A DNA stretch of 30,942 bases from 2-01-FULL-39-33 sp964361645 (GTDB lineage: Bacteria > Patescibacteriota > Patescibacteriia > 2-01-FULL-39-33), in contig CAYIBK010000010.1 in NCBI GenBank assembly GCA_964361645.1, forward strand, positions 1 to 30,942, read 5' to 3'. Made by a program: the position numbers and the translations under genes. The notes beneath the pieces were generated by a model that saw only the letters and a program-made list of their open reading frames with translations, did not search any database and was not told the origin of the DNA. This document shows positions 1 to 6,927 of the stretch, piece by piece (the first letter of the stretch is position 1; every line of letters starts with the position of its first letter).

Positions 1-2
1 AT

Positions 3-293
3 AAGCCCATAGCCAAATTCCCGGGGATTGATTTGGATATTTCTATGGAGATTGGCGAAGATGTTTTATATGATGAAGTGGTTAATTTAATTAAAAAGAC
101 AAATAACTTAATAAAGCAAGTTCTATTTTTATCTGTTTATCAAGATGAAAATATCCCAGTTGGCCAAAAAGCACTAGCTATTAGGATAAATTATCGCGAT
201 GATAATAAGACTTTGGAACTTTCCGAAGCCCAGAGTATCCATAATAAAGTTGTGGATAAATTAAAAAAGGAATATAATATAAGTATAAGGTAA
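3..293 (+). CDS. pheT: Phenylalanyl-tRNA synthetase beta subunit, C-terminal end (partial)
   Basis: Only the last 96 codons are present; the reading frame is open to the left edge of the window. The residues KFPGIDLDISMEI, followed by the VYQDENIPVGQKALAIRI segment and TLELSEAQSIHNKVV, match the FDX-ACB (anticodon-binding) domain that closes bacterial PheT. In the holoenzyme, PheT pairs with PheS to charge tRNA-Phe, and this domain contacts the anticodon stem. A TTG codon at 33 is in frame but is internal to the domain, so it is not the start. There is no obvious terminator before the next gene, 45 bases downstream. The family call is firm; only the truncation limits it. Confidence 0.88.
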   Translation, partial: KPIAKFPGIDLDISMEIGEDVLYDEVVNLIKKTNNLIKQVLFLSVYQDENIPVGQKALAIRINYRDDNKTLELSEAQSIHNKVVDKLKKEYNISIR

Positions 294-338
294 TTTATTT
301 TCTTTAAATAAAGTATTAAAAAATAAATCTAAATATTA

Positions 339-2120
339 ATGAAAATAGAAACTCATAAATTAGTATTATTTTTAGTTGTTTCTTTTTTTAGTTTTACTAT
401 TTCTACTATTTCTACATCAGCAGCTACTTCTTCACCTATGGGTAGTGATCTGATTAAATTATCAACCGATCCGGCTATTTATCAAATCCAAGCTGACGGT
501 AAAAAACATTTATTTGTTAATAGTCCTACTTTTTGGAGTTATTATGCTGGCACATGGTCAAATTTAAAGCGAGATGGCTTTGATGCCTCTATTGAAACTA
601 TTTCTCAAGATATTTTTGATTCCATTGATACTGGAAATAATATAGTGATAAAACCAGGTTCTAGATTAATTAAATTCTCAAATAGCCCGAAAGTTTACGT
701 TATTTTTTCTGACAATAAATTAAAATCATTTTCCGAGCAAAAAGCATTAGAAATTTATGGTGGTCTCTGGAAAAATAAACTAGTTAGTATTCAAAATGGT
801 TTTGAATCTAATTATATTAAATTAGAAGAGGACTTCTTAGATAGTGATAATGATGGTTTATCAGATGAAAATGAAACTGATATTTATCACAGTAATCCTC
901 TAATATCTGATAGTGATGGTGATAGCTATGGGGATGGTGTTGAAGTACTCTATGGTTATAATCCCTTAGGTTCGGGTGCGTTGGATCAGGGTTTTGTAGT
1001 GTGTAGAGATAATGATATTAATTGTTTAGAAAATAGGTTTAAAAATTGCCAATTATCAAAAGTAAAATATATAGATAATCAATTTATTTGGGAGGAAGAA
1101 ATATTAGGGAAAAAAGATGAACTTTGTAAAATTAAAATTAAAGTTTTATCTTCCTCCGATTCTAGTTTATTAGGTAAAGAATCAATTTGTTATTTTAAAT
1201 ATTTTTTTCAAAGCAAAGGTGAAAACTGTGAAAAAGATGAGTTGCTAGACATTATAGATAGGTCGGAATTAGTCAAAAAAGAATGTAAAGACATCAAAGA
1301 TACTGATGAGCGTAATCAATGTGAAAATGACACAGTGTGTATTCAAGATTTGAATAGAGGAGCAACACTTTATTCTAATTGTACATCGGCTATTGGTAAA
1401 TTAGGACAACCAGAATTATGTGAAAAAATATCAGATAAACAATCTCAAAATTTGTGTCTTGGTGTTTCGGCTCAAAAAAATCAAAATATTAGCAGTTGCC
1501 AAAAAATAAATTCCAAAGAATTACAAAATGTTTGTTTGATTACCATCGCTAAAGCAACTGGTAATAATTCTATTTGTAATAATTTGCCGGAAGGATTTCA
1601 TCAATGGTGTCTTGATCCTAAAATAAAATTAGGAAATATTGGTACACCCTACTATTATCCATCTATTGAATATAAATTTGATTCTAATAATGAGGCTAAT
1701 GACTGGACATTTAGTGGAACTGGAGGCTCAGTTTATGTTGGTAATGGACATGTTAATATAGTTTATAATCAAAGTTTTACTTATTTTTGGAAAAAATTTA
1801 AAATTCCAGCAAATGCCGCATTTGTATCTTTCGACTATAAATTTTTAAGAGCAGCCACATCTACAATTTTAACATTTTATGTTAACGATGGTAATGACTA
1901 TATTAATATTGAGCCAGTAGCTCCATTCAATTTTCAAATGACAAATACAGATAATATGGATAATAATGACGATTTCTTTATTGAAAAGTATAGAAACCAA
2001 GAGATAAGCTTACATTTCTTATTGCGAGATAGCGCTTGTACAGACGCCTCATGTATTTCTGTCAAACCAGCTGAAGTAGTCATTGATAATTTTAAAATTT
2101 TAAGCACTACAGACTATTGA
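339..2120 (+). CDS. Secreted Cys-rich protein with surface repeats, calcium-binding DxDxDG motifs and C-terminal beta-sandwich
   Basis: The 593-residue protein starts with a signal peptide (hydrophobic residues 8-28, likely cleavage after a Ser-Ala-Ala stretch). Residues about 36-160 hold two copies of a repeat in which a 'Y-x-I/F ... DGKKHLF' type strand is followed by an aromatic W/F segment; a similar repeat occurs in the secreted protein at 17214-18584. Residues 168-200 carry two thrombospondin type-3-like calcium loops (DSDNDGLSDENE and DSDGDSYGDG). Residues 222-430 contain about 16 cysteines, several in C-x-K-I ... Q-N-x-C-L hairpin units, which implies disulfides outside the cell. The last 150 residues (EYKFDSNNEANDW onward) look like a jelly-roll, carbohydrate-binding-type domain. 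No SD is visible before the ATG. Adhesin or surface-attachment function is inference; no enzyme motif is seen. Confidence 0.75.
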   Translation: MKIETHKLVLFLVVSFFSFTISTISTSAATSSPMGSDLIKLSTDPAIYQIQADGKKHLFVNSPTFWSYYAGTWSNLKRDGFDASIETISQDIFDSIDTGNNIVIKPGSRLIKFSNSPKVYVIFSDNKLKSFSEQKALEIYGGLWKNKLVSIQNGFESNYIKLEEDFLDSDNDGLSDENETDIYHSNPLISDSDGDSYGDGVEVLYGYNPLGSGALDQGFVVCRDNDINCLENRFKNCQLSKVKYIDNQFIWEEEILGKKDELCKIKIKVLSSSDSSLLGKESICYFKYFFQSKGENCEKDELLDIIDRSELVKKECKDIKDTDERNQCENDTVCIQDLNRGATLYSNCTSAIGKLGQPELCEKISDKQSQNLCLGVSAQKNQNISSCQKINSKELQNVCLITIAKATGNNSICNNLPEGFHQWCLDPKIKLGNIGTPYYYPSIEYKFDSNNEANDWTFSGTGGSVYVGNGHVNIVYNQSFTYFWKKFKIPANAAFVSFDYKFLRAATSTILTFYVNDGNDYINIEPVAPFNFQMTNTDNMDNNDDFFIEKYRNQEISLHFLLRDSACTDASCISVKPAEVVIDNFKILSTTDY

Positions 2121-2149
2121 TATTATTTAGAACATAAATACTTTTACAT

Positions 2150-2155
2150 TATAAT
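2150..2155 (+). promoter_or_regulatory. Possible -10 element for the gene at 2185
   Basis: A perfect TATAAT lies 29 bases before the ATG of the small membrane protein. The region 17 bases further upstream (TTAGAA) is only a poor -35, so this is tentative. Confidence 0.35.
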
Positions 2156-2184
2156 TTTCTACTTTATAAACTAATTTCACTCCC

Positions 2185-2475
2185 ATGCTTGAAACATCTC
2201 TTGATTTACTGCGCCTGTCCATAGCTTTAGTGGTTTTGCTTGTCGGCTTAGCTATCGGCTGGGGCTGTATTTATATCGCCTTAATCCTGCGCGATATAAG
2301 ACAAATGACCAAAAGCGCAAGAAAAAAACTAGATTTGATTGATCAAATACTAGAAATGGTTAAGAAAAAAATTGAAACCACAGCTAATTATTTACCACCC
2401 CTAATTGAGGGTGTGAGTAAACTAGCCGCCCACTTTAGGGAAACTAAAGAAAAGAAAACCAAGCGTAAAAAATAA
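2185..2475 (+). CDS. Small single-pass membrane protein with charged helical tail
   Basis: This is a 96-residue protein. Residues 8-36 form one long hydrophobic helix (IALVVLLVGLAIGWGCIYIALIL). It is followed by an amphipathic, Lys-rich helix from about residue 38 to 65, a short PPL break, and a tail that ends in a run of Lys and Arg. The layout recalls small DUF948/YtxH-like proteins that hang a coiled helix from the membrane, but no family signature is certain. No SD is visible. A weak T-rich hairpin follows. It is probably real because of the clear membrane/charge architecture and good codon structure; the function is unknown. Confidence 0.65.
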   Translation: MLETSLDLLRLSIALVVLLVGLAIGWGCIYIALILRDIRQMTKSARKKLDLIDQILEMVKKKIETTANYLPPLIEGVSKLAAHFRETKEKKTKRKK

Positions 2476-2486
2476 TAATCTCGACT

Positions 2487-2509
2487 AAAAAAACCTATTG
2501 GCTTTTTTT
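2487..2509 (+). terminator. Weak possible terminator
   Basis: A7-CC, loop TATT, GG-C-T7 can fold with one bulged C and ends in a T run. The stem is mostly A-T, so termination strength is doubtful. Confidence 0.35.
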
Positions 2510-2512
2510 GGT

Positions 2513-2541
2513 TTGACTTTTTTATTTAAACATGTTAACAC
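2513..2541 (+). promoter_or_regulatory. Sigma70-type promoter for the 2598-3869 unit
   Basis: TTGACT (2513-2518), a 17-base spacer, then TAACAC (2536-2541) with a TG one base before it (extended -10). The -35 is near consensus and the -10 is weak. It lies just past the end of the preceding gene and 57 bases before the next ATG. Confidence 0.45.
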
Positions 2542-2597
2542 ATCTAAGTATAAGTACATTAAATAATCAGAAACAATAAAAGCAAGGGAGACGGAAA

Positions 2598-2927
2598 ATG
2601 TTAATTCCATTATGGCTCTTCACTTTAATGGTATCGTTAATTGTCTTTTTATCAATTTCAACCTACTATTTAATCGGATTTTTAATGATAGTGGCACTGG
2701 AAATATCTATCAAAGAAATGGATGATTTACGGAGTGATTGTTATAAGATAATAAGCGATCAATCACTCTATTTCTGGGAAAAGATAATCATCAATAAATT
2801 AATTAAAATTATTGATTTAATAGAATGGGATCAAAAAATCTTCCAAATATTGTCATCTTGGCCGGCAATCTTAGTAATAATGAAATGGGGCGATGTAATT
2901 ATCTGTAAAAGATTAAAAATATTATGA
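2598..2927 (+). CDS. Small membrane protein of unknown function
   Basis: The 109-residue protein has a hydrophobic N-terminal half: residues 3-34 can form one long or two short membrane helices (IPLWLFTLMVSLIVFLSIS, then YLIGFLMIVALEI). A soluble helical tail with conserved-looking Trp residues follows. The start is supported by a good SD, GGGAG, 8 bases before the ATG, which most recognised genes here lack. It is the first of three small genes (2598, 2975, 3621) that lie head to tail with gaps under 60 bases and share one terminator at 3900. I do not recognise the family. The arrangement suggests a small co-expressed membrane module. Confidence 0.6.
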   Translation: MLIPLWLFTLMVSLIVFLSISTYYLIGFLMIVALEISIKEMDDLRSDCYKIISDQSLYFWEKIIINKLIKIIDLIEWDQKIFQILSSWPAILVIMKWGDVIICKRLKIL

Positions 2928-2974
2928 TTGTTTAGAGCAAAAAAACTATCATCTAACTGAGGAGATATTCGACA

Positions 2975-3564
2975 ATGAAGACGATACTAGAGAAACTGAG
3001 AGTTGTGGTTGTGGTTGTTATGCTAGGGGTCTTATTCTTCTTGACTCTAGCTCCAGAAGAAATAAAAGAGCCTATTATGGTTAAGATTGGAGGCGGGGAA
3101 AAGTTGAGATTAGAACAGATTGATTATAAATATATTCCCGGGGTATATGAGTATGAAGATAGAGTGATTTATAACCAATCCAATAGTCCAATGGTTTTCT
3201 CTGATTATTTACCAGAAGAATACCAGCCAATTATTGATGTTGTAAATCATCGCTTCTCAAACAATATCTCTGTGCTAGTAGTGTNNNNNNNNNNNNNNNN
3301 NNNNNNNNNNNNNNNNNNNNNNNNNNNNNNNNNNNNNNNNNNNNNNNNNNNNNNNNNNNNNNNNNNNNNNNNNNNNNNNNNNNNATTATTGATGTTGTAA
3401 ATCATCGCTTCTCAAACAATATCTCTGTGCTAGTAGTGTATAAAGACGGACATATGCGATTGACCGTGGACGAGTTAGGAAGGGTTGGCTCACGTATCTT
3501 TGATCAAACTTTCGACAGTGGACCACCAAGTGAGGTTGTCAAAAAGATGGATAAAAGTGTTTAG
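2975..3564 (+). CDS. Small membrane-anchored protein of unknown function, interrupted by an assembly gap
   Basis: An N-terminal hydrophobic helix (residues 8-26, VVVVVVMLGVLFFLTLA) is followed by an exported-looking domain (GEKLRLEQIDYKYIPG, VFSDYLPEEYQPIIDVVNH). The reading runs into 100 Ns at 3285-3384. The 55 bases before the gap (3230-3284) are repeated exactly after it (3385-3439). If the copies are merged, the frame closes cleanly at the TAG at 3562-3564 and gives a 144-residue protein ending YKDGHMRLTVDEL ... VVKKMDKSV. The ATG has a strong SD (GAGGAG). Its leader shares a motif with the leader of the next gene. I do not recognise the family; a single N-terminal anchor with a globular domain outside the cell is the best description. 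Confidence 0.65.
3285..3384. other. Scaffold gap (100 N), probably artificial
   Basis: Exactly 100 Ns are flanked by a perfect 55-base direct repeat (3230-3284 and 3385-3439). Removing one copy plus the Ns restores an open frame, so the two contigs most likely overlap and no sequence is missing. Confidence 0.85.
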
Positions 3565-3620
3565 AGCAACAGCCAAAACTATCGTCTAACTTAGACGGTA
3601 AACTTACGGAGGTATAAATA

Positions 3621-3869
3621 ATGCCAGTAATCGCTTTTCTTATTTGGATGGTTATTTACTCTATGTGGATGAGCTTATTCTTTAGATTATTAGATGGCTA
3701 TCCCGATTGGATGGAAAATATTACATTTTTAATTGGTTTTCCAATTTGTGCCACAATTTCTTGGTTGATTGCTACGAAAGTATGTGGGCCAGAATACGAA
3801 CCAGACTGGGGATTTTTTAAGCAACAAAGACGAGCTGAGGAAGACAATCCCCATGAAGACAATAAATAG
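3621..3869 (+). CDS. Small two-helix membrane protein of unknown function
   Basis: The 82-residue protein has two predicted membrane helices (residues 4-22 and 34-53, FLIGFPICATISWLIATKV). A polar loop DGYPDWMEN joins them, and the cytoplasmic-style tail is rich in Glu, Asp and Arg. The ATG follows a strong SD (GGAGG, 8 bases upstream). Its leader holds a small hairpin (CGTCT/AGACG, 3583-3597) and a motif copied from the leader of the preceding gene. It is the last gene of a three-gene set and is followed by a strong terminator. No family is recognised. Confidence 0.65.
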   Translation: MPVIAFLIWMVIYSMWMSLFFRLLDGYPDWMENITFLIGFPICATISWLIATKVCGPEYEPDWGFFKQQRRAEEDNPHEDNK

Positions 3870-3899
3870 GATTTTTTCTAATCCAATTTTAAAAATTTT

Positions 3900-3938
3900 A
3901 GACTCTACCGTGCCTTAGGGCAAAATAGAGTCTTTTTT
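3900..3938 (+). terminator. Rho-independent terminator
   Basis: The outer stem AGACTCTA/TAGAGTCT holds a nested inner stem TGCC/GGCA (loop TTAG) and is followed by a T run. It closes the small-gene unit and faces the convergent gene at 3955. Confidence 0.85.
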
Positions 3939-3954
3939 ATTTAAAATTAATTAG

Positions 3955-4281
3955 TTATGATTTTTGGCTCATCTCCAGAAGCACCACCGAAAAAATGCCC
4001 ATAATTATCCCAGCAATCTGCATAATGGACAAAGTTTCTTTATAATAAACCCAACTGACTAAAGCTAAAATAATAACATTAAAGATAACAAAAATAGTAG
4101 AAGCCACTGCCACATTTTTATATTTAAAAGTTTCCACCAAAAAAACCAAGCCCAGTAAATAAATAGACAGACCAGCAAAATAAAGAAATCCGCTGTTAGT
4201 AACTACCCATTTTTTCATAACCAGATCGCCAGCAGTTAAAACAATACTGCCAATAAAAAGTAATACAATAGATAAACTCAT
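3955..4281 (-). CDS. Small 4-TM transporter-like protein (SMR/EamA type)
   Basis: The 108-residue protein has four evenly spaced membrane helices (about 3-22, 32-50, 58-78 and 86-103), the size and layout of small multidrug resistance (SMR) or half-EamA transporters. The segment FKYKNVAVASTIFVIFNV followed by YKETLSIMQIAGIIMGI resembles the conserved helix 3-4 part of that superfamily. The membrane glutamate that couples protons in EmrE (E14) is not visible: aligning on the M-K pair puts Leu15 there, with Asp19 the only acid in helix 1. It may therefore be an ArnE/EamA-like lipid-linked or non-multidrug carrier, and would work as a dimer. No SD is visible. The substrate is unknown. Confidence 0.7.
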   Translation of the reverse strand: MSLSIVLLFIGSIVLTAGDLVMKKWVVTNSGFLYFAGLSIYLLGLVFLVETFKYKNVAVASTIFVIFNVIILALVSWVYYKETLSIMQIAGIIMGIFSVVLLEMSQKS

Positions 4282-4359
4282 AAATAAATATAAATTATTA
4301 TGCTATTAATTATAGCAAAATATATAATTATAGCTAGCTAATCAGACACCCAACAGATT

Positions 4360-4577
4360 CCTGCCTGCCGGCTTGTCTGCCGTAGGTATGGCAGGCAGGC
4401 TCGGGATTTACCCTGTTAAGTAGGCAACTTTGTTGCCAAAAATCCTGAAATGATTTTTACTTAACAGGGTGAACATTTTTATTGACGCGGATATAAATCC
4501 GCTAGATCCCTCGATTTCGTTCGCTTTACTCACTTCACTCGGGATGACATTCTTATTGATGTGCCTAGACAAGGCAC
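4360..4577. repeat. Array of hairpins in a 366-base gene-free region
   Basis: The region 4282-4647 holds no gene. It contains five inverted repeats in a row: CCTGCCTGCC/GGCAGGCAGG (4360-4399); a three-way junction (4410-4470); GCGGAT/ATCCGC (4487-4502); ATCCC/GGGAT (4506-4545), whose ends (CCCTCGATTTCG ... CACTCGGGATGAC) look like an intergenic repeat common in environmental genomes; and GTGCCT/AGGCAC (4561-4577). It lies between divergent genes, upstream of the lysS promoter. The CCTGCC and CTCGGGATGAC parts look like dispersed repeats rather than gene-specific control, but I cannot search for other copies. Confidence 0.7.
4410..4470. other. Perfectly nested three-way-junction sequence
   Basis: A 13-base perfect stem, ACCCTGTTAAGTA (4410-4422) with TACTTAACAGGGT (4458-4470), encloses two further hairpins: GGCAAC-TTT-GTTGCC (4423-4437) and AAAATC-(7 nt)-GATTTT (4439-4457). 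Only base 4438 is unpaired at the junction. It could act as DNA cruciform or as RNA. Confidence 0.7.
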
Positions 4578-4585
4578 TTTATTAC

Positions 4586-4614
4586 TTGTAAAAAATGGTT
4601 TAATCTTGTAAAAT
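4586..4614 (+). promoter_or_regulatory. Probable lysS promoter
   Basis: TTGTAA (4586-4591), a 17-base spacer, then TAAAAT (4609-4614). This would give a short leader of about 27 bases before the lysS ATG, with no SD. Confidence 0.5.
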
Positions 4615-4647
4615 AAAAACATTATAGACATCTAAAACAAACCAAAT

Positions 4648-6180
4648 ATGGCCGAAAATAATCTACTTGATGAACGCCAAGTGCGACTTCAAAAATTGGA
4701 ACAAATAAAAGAATCAGGTATAAATCCTTATCCGGAAAAGTTTGATAAAACCAATAGTCTTTTAGAAGCCAAATCCCTCAAAGAGGGGACTAGTGTTAGC
4801 GTGGCTGGACGCATTATGACTAAAAGAGAAATGGGTAAAATTGCCTTTATCCATTTGCAAGACTGGTCTGGTAAAATGCAAATGGTTTTTAAGTTAGATG
4901 AAATCGGCAAAGAGGAATTTAAATTTTTAGAGAAAAAAATTGATTTGGGTGATTTTTTGGGTGTTACTGGCCAGATATTTACAACCCAAAAGGGGGAAAT
5001 CTCTGTTTTAGCTGATAAATACACTTTTTTAGGTAAAGCTCTAAGACCCTTGCCGGAAAAATTCCACGGTTTAAAAGATCCGGAAGTTATTTATAGACAA
5101 AGATATTTGGATTTACTGATGAATGAAGATTCTAAAAATACTTTTAAATTTAGAAGTCTCTTTATTAAAACATTAAGAGAATTTTATTGGCAAGAAGGAT
5201 TTGAAGAAGTGGAAACTGCTACATTATTAACAAAAGCAACTGGTGCAACCGCCAAGCCATATAAGACCCATAATAATGCCCTAGATATTGATCTGCATTT
5301 ACGTATTTCTCATGAATTACCACTTAAGGAATTAATTATTGGCGGGATGGAGAAAGTATTTGAGATTGGTAAAGCATTCAGAAACGAGGGGGCTGATCCA
5401 TCACATTTACCAGAGCATACTCATGTAGAGCACTACTGTGCTTACTGGAATTTTGAAGATAATATAATCTTTACCGAAAAAATGATTGATTATTTATTTG
5501 ATAATTTAAAAATTAACAGAAAAATTGAGATAATTGGTCGGGATGACAAGAAACATAAAGTTGATTGGACAACACCATGGAAAAAACTTGATTATATTGA
5601 AATGATAAAAAAAGACGCTAATATTGATATCACTAAATATACTGATGCCCAAGAATTATTAAAAGACATTAAAAAAGAAAAAATTGAATTCGAAGGCATG
5701 AATGAAATGAGTTTGGCCGGCTTGGTGGATAATCTATATAAAAAAGTTTCTCGACCAAAAATTATTAACCCAACAATTTTATATAACTACCCCAAATATA
5801 CACAACCACTAGCAAGGGTAAGTGATAATAATCCAAATATAGTTGAACAGTTTCAATTAGTAGTTAATAGTTGGGAAATACTGCGAGCTTATTCGGAACT
5901 TGTTGATCCGCTGGATCAAAAAGCCAGATTTGAAGAGCAAAAGAAAGCCAAAGCTGGTGGCGAAATAGAAGTGATGGAAAGCGATGATGAATTTATTACC
6001 GCCTTGGAGCATGGCGCACCGCCGATTTCCGGCTGGGGCATGGGAATTGATAGAATAATAGCTCTCTTAACTGGTAAAACTAATTTAAGAGATGTGGTTT
6101 TATTTCCGCTACTTAGGCCAACAGAAGACGAAAACACAAAAACCACTCGAAAAATAACAGATGAATTAAATAAAAAATAA
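4648..6180 (+). CDS. lysS: Lysyl-tRNA synthetase, class II
   Basis: The enzyme activates lysine with ATP and charges tRNA-Lys. At 510 residues it has the normal bacterial length. An N-terminal OB-fold anticodon domain (SVAGRIMTKREMGKIAFIHL, about residues 50-150) precedes the class II core. Motif 2 is FRNEGADPSHLPEHTHVEHY and motif 3 is GMGIDRIIALLTG (about 464-476). The motif 2 loop differs from the common H-N-P-E-F-T-x-x-E form: it reads H-L-P-E-H-T-H-V-E-H, but the Arg and Glu residues remain. The ATG at 4648 gives the expected N-terminus; no SD is visible. It appears to be transcribed alone from the promoter at 4586. The call is secure. Confidence 0.95.
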   Translation: MAENNLLDERQVRLQKLEQIKESGINPYPEKFDKTNSLLEAKSLKEGTSVSVAGRIMTKREMGKIAFIHLQDWSGKMQMVFKLDEIGKEEFKFLEKKIDLGDFLGVTGQIFTTQKGEISVLADKYTFLGKALRPLPEKFHGLKDPEVIYRQRYLDLLMNEDSKNTFKFRSLFIKTLREFYWQEGFEEVETATLLTKATGATAKPYKTHNNALDIDLHLRISHELPLKELIIGGMEKVFEIGKAFRNEGADPSHLPEHTHVEHYCAYWNFEDNIIFTEKMIDYLFDNLKINRKIEIIGRDDKKHKVDWTTPWKKLDYIEMIKKDANIDITKYTDAQELLKDIKKEKIEFEGMNEMSLAGLVDNLYKKVSRPKIINPTILYNYPKYTQPLARVSDNNPNIVEQFQLVVNSWEILRAYSELVDPLDQKARFEEQKKAKAGGEIEVMESDDEFITALEHGAPPISGWGMGIDRIIALLTGKTNLRDVVLFPLLRPTEDENTKTTRKITDELNKK

Positions 6181-6186
6181 TTACGA

Positions 6187-6301
6187 AATTTTCAATTATC
6201 AATTATCAAACAATTTTAAAATAATTAAATTTTCAAATATTTATAAGTATATTTTCATTTAATAATGTTTTAAACATTTATAAATTAATTAATTTAAACT
6301 A
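6187..6301. repeat. AT-rich dispersed intergenic repeat, copy A
   Basis: The block 6261-6294 matches 17051-17084 at 32 of 34 positions, and the TTTTCAATT...CAAACAAT arm at 6187-6216 recurs at 16973 and, inverted, at 6879-6916 on the other side of the next gene. Confidence 0.6.
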
Positions 6302-6302
6302 T

Positions 6303-6857
6303 ATGACACCATTGATAAAAAATACTATTATTATTGGCCTAACCCTTTTATTGATGATTATATTAATAATTGAGGATACCAATAAATTATGCCCAATTAT
6401 TCCAGTTATTGATATTTTGTTAGTATTTTTCTTGTTTTATATAATTTGGTGGCACAAAAAATATCCTTCTAGTAAAATTGCCCTATCTACTGAATGTTTT
6501 ATTATTATAATATTTGCTTATGCATATCTCGTGGGAATATACGATTATTTATATAGCAAAATATATCTTGATTTTTCCGGCTTATATAATAATATTTATA
6601 TGTTTTTTTATGAAATAAATCCCATACGTAATTTATCACAATCTTTCGCCTTTGATCTTTTTTTCAATCCAATCGCGATAATATTCTGGCCGATTATTAT
6701 AATTGGAATTTATTTTTTTGCACTCAAGTTGATTAAAAATATCACTATTAAATCAAGCAAAAATATTGATATATTAGTGATTATATTAGTGGTTTCCGCT
6801 GTTATAATTGATATTATATTCTCAATTCATGCTTATCTACGTTTATGTTCATTGTAA
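6303..6857 (+). CDS. Multi-pass membrane protein of unknown function
   Basis: The 184-residue protein is strongly hydrophobic. About five membrane helices are visible: residues 8-23, 31-49, 60-78, 118-142 and 155-175. Short polar loops hold DYLYSKIYLD and NPIRNLSQS. There are no conserved catalytic motifs I can name. Ile codons are very frequent (ATA and ATT), even for this window. No SD is seen. The gene sits alone between lysS and serS and is bracketed by inverted copies of an AT-rich repeat (6187-6301 and 6879-6916), which could mean that it was inserted as a unit. The call as a real gene is likely; the function is unknown. Confidence 0.6.
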   Translation: MTPLIKNTIIIGLTLLLMIILIIEDTNKLCPIIPVIDILLVFFLFYIIWWHKKYPSSKIALSTECFIIIIFAYAYLVGIYDYLYSKIYLDFSGLYNNIYMFFYEINPIRNLSQSFAFDLFFNPIAIIFWPIIIIGIYFFALKLIKNITIKSSKNIDILVIILVVSAVIIDIIFSIHAYLRLCSL

Positions 6858-6878
6858 ACAAACTTAATTCTAAAATTA

Positions 6879-6916
6879 ATTAATTATTTGAAAATTAGAA
6901 ATTGAAAATTCTTAAA
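6879..6916. repeat. Inverted partial copy of the AT-rich intergenic repeat
   Basis: The reverse complement of this segment (ATTTTCAATTTCTAATTTTC followed by AAATAATTAATT) matches the left arm at 6187-6216 with a few changes. It lies just before serS. Confidence 0.5.
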
Positions 6917-6927
6917 TTAAACAACAT

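Noticed and set aside
4282..4647. T-box or other lysS-linked riboswitch in the structured leader
   Set aside because: No T-box motif or antiterminator pair is seen. The lysS promoter lies downstream of the hairpins, so they would not be in its message.
4728..5024. Minus-strand open frame of 98 codons inside lysS
   Set aside because: It lies wholly inside a certain gene on the other strand and shows no domain or start signal. The same holds for 5916-6146, 7840-8043, 8016-8207, 19109-19402, 20022-20414 and 21214-21429.
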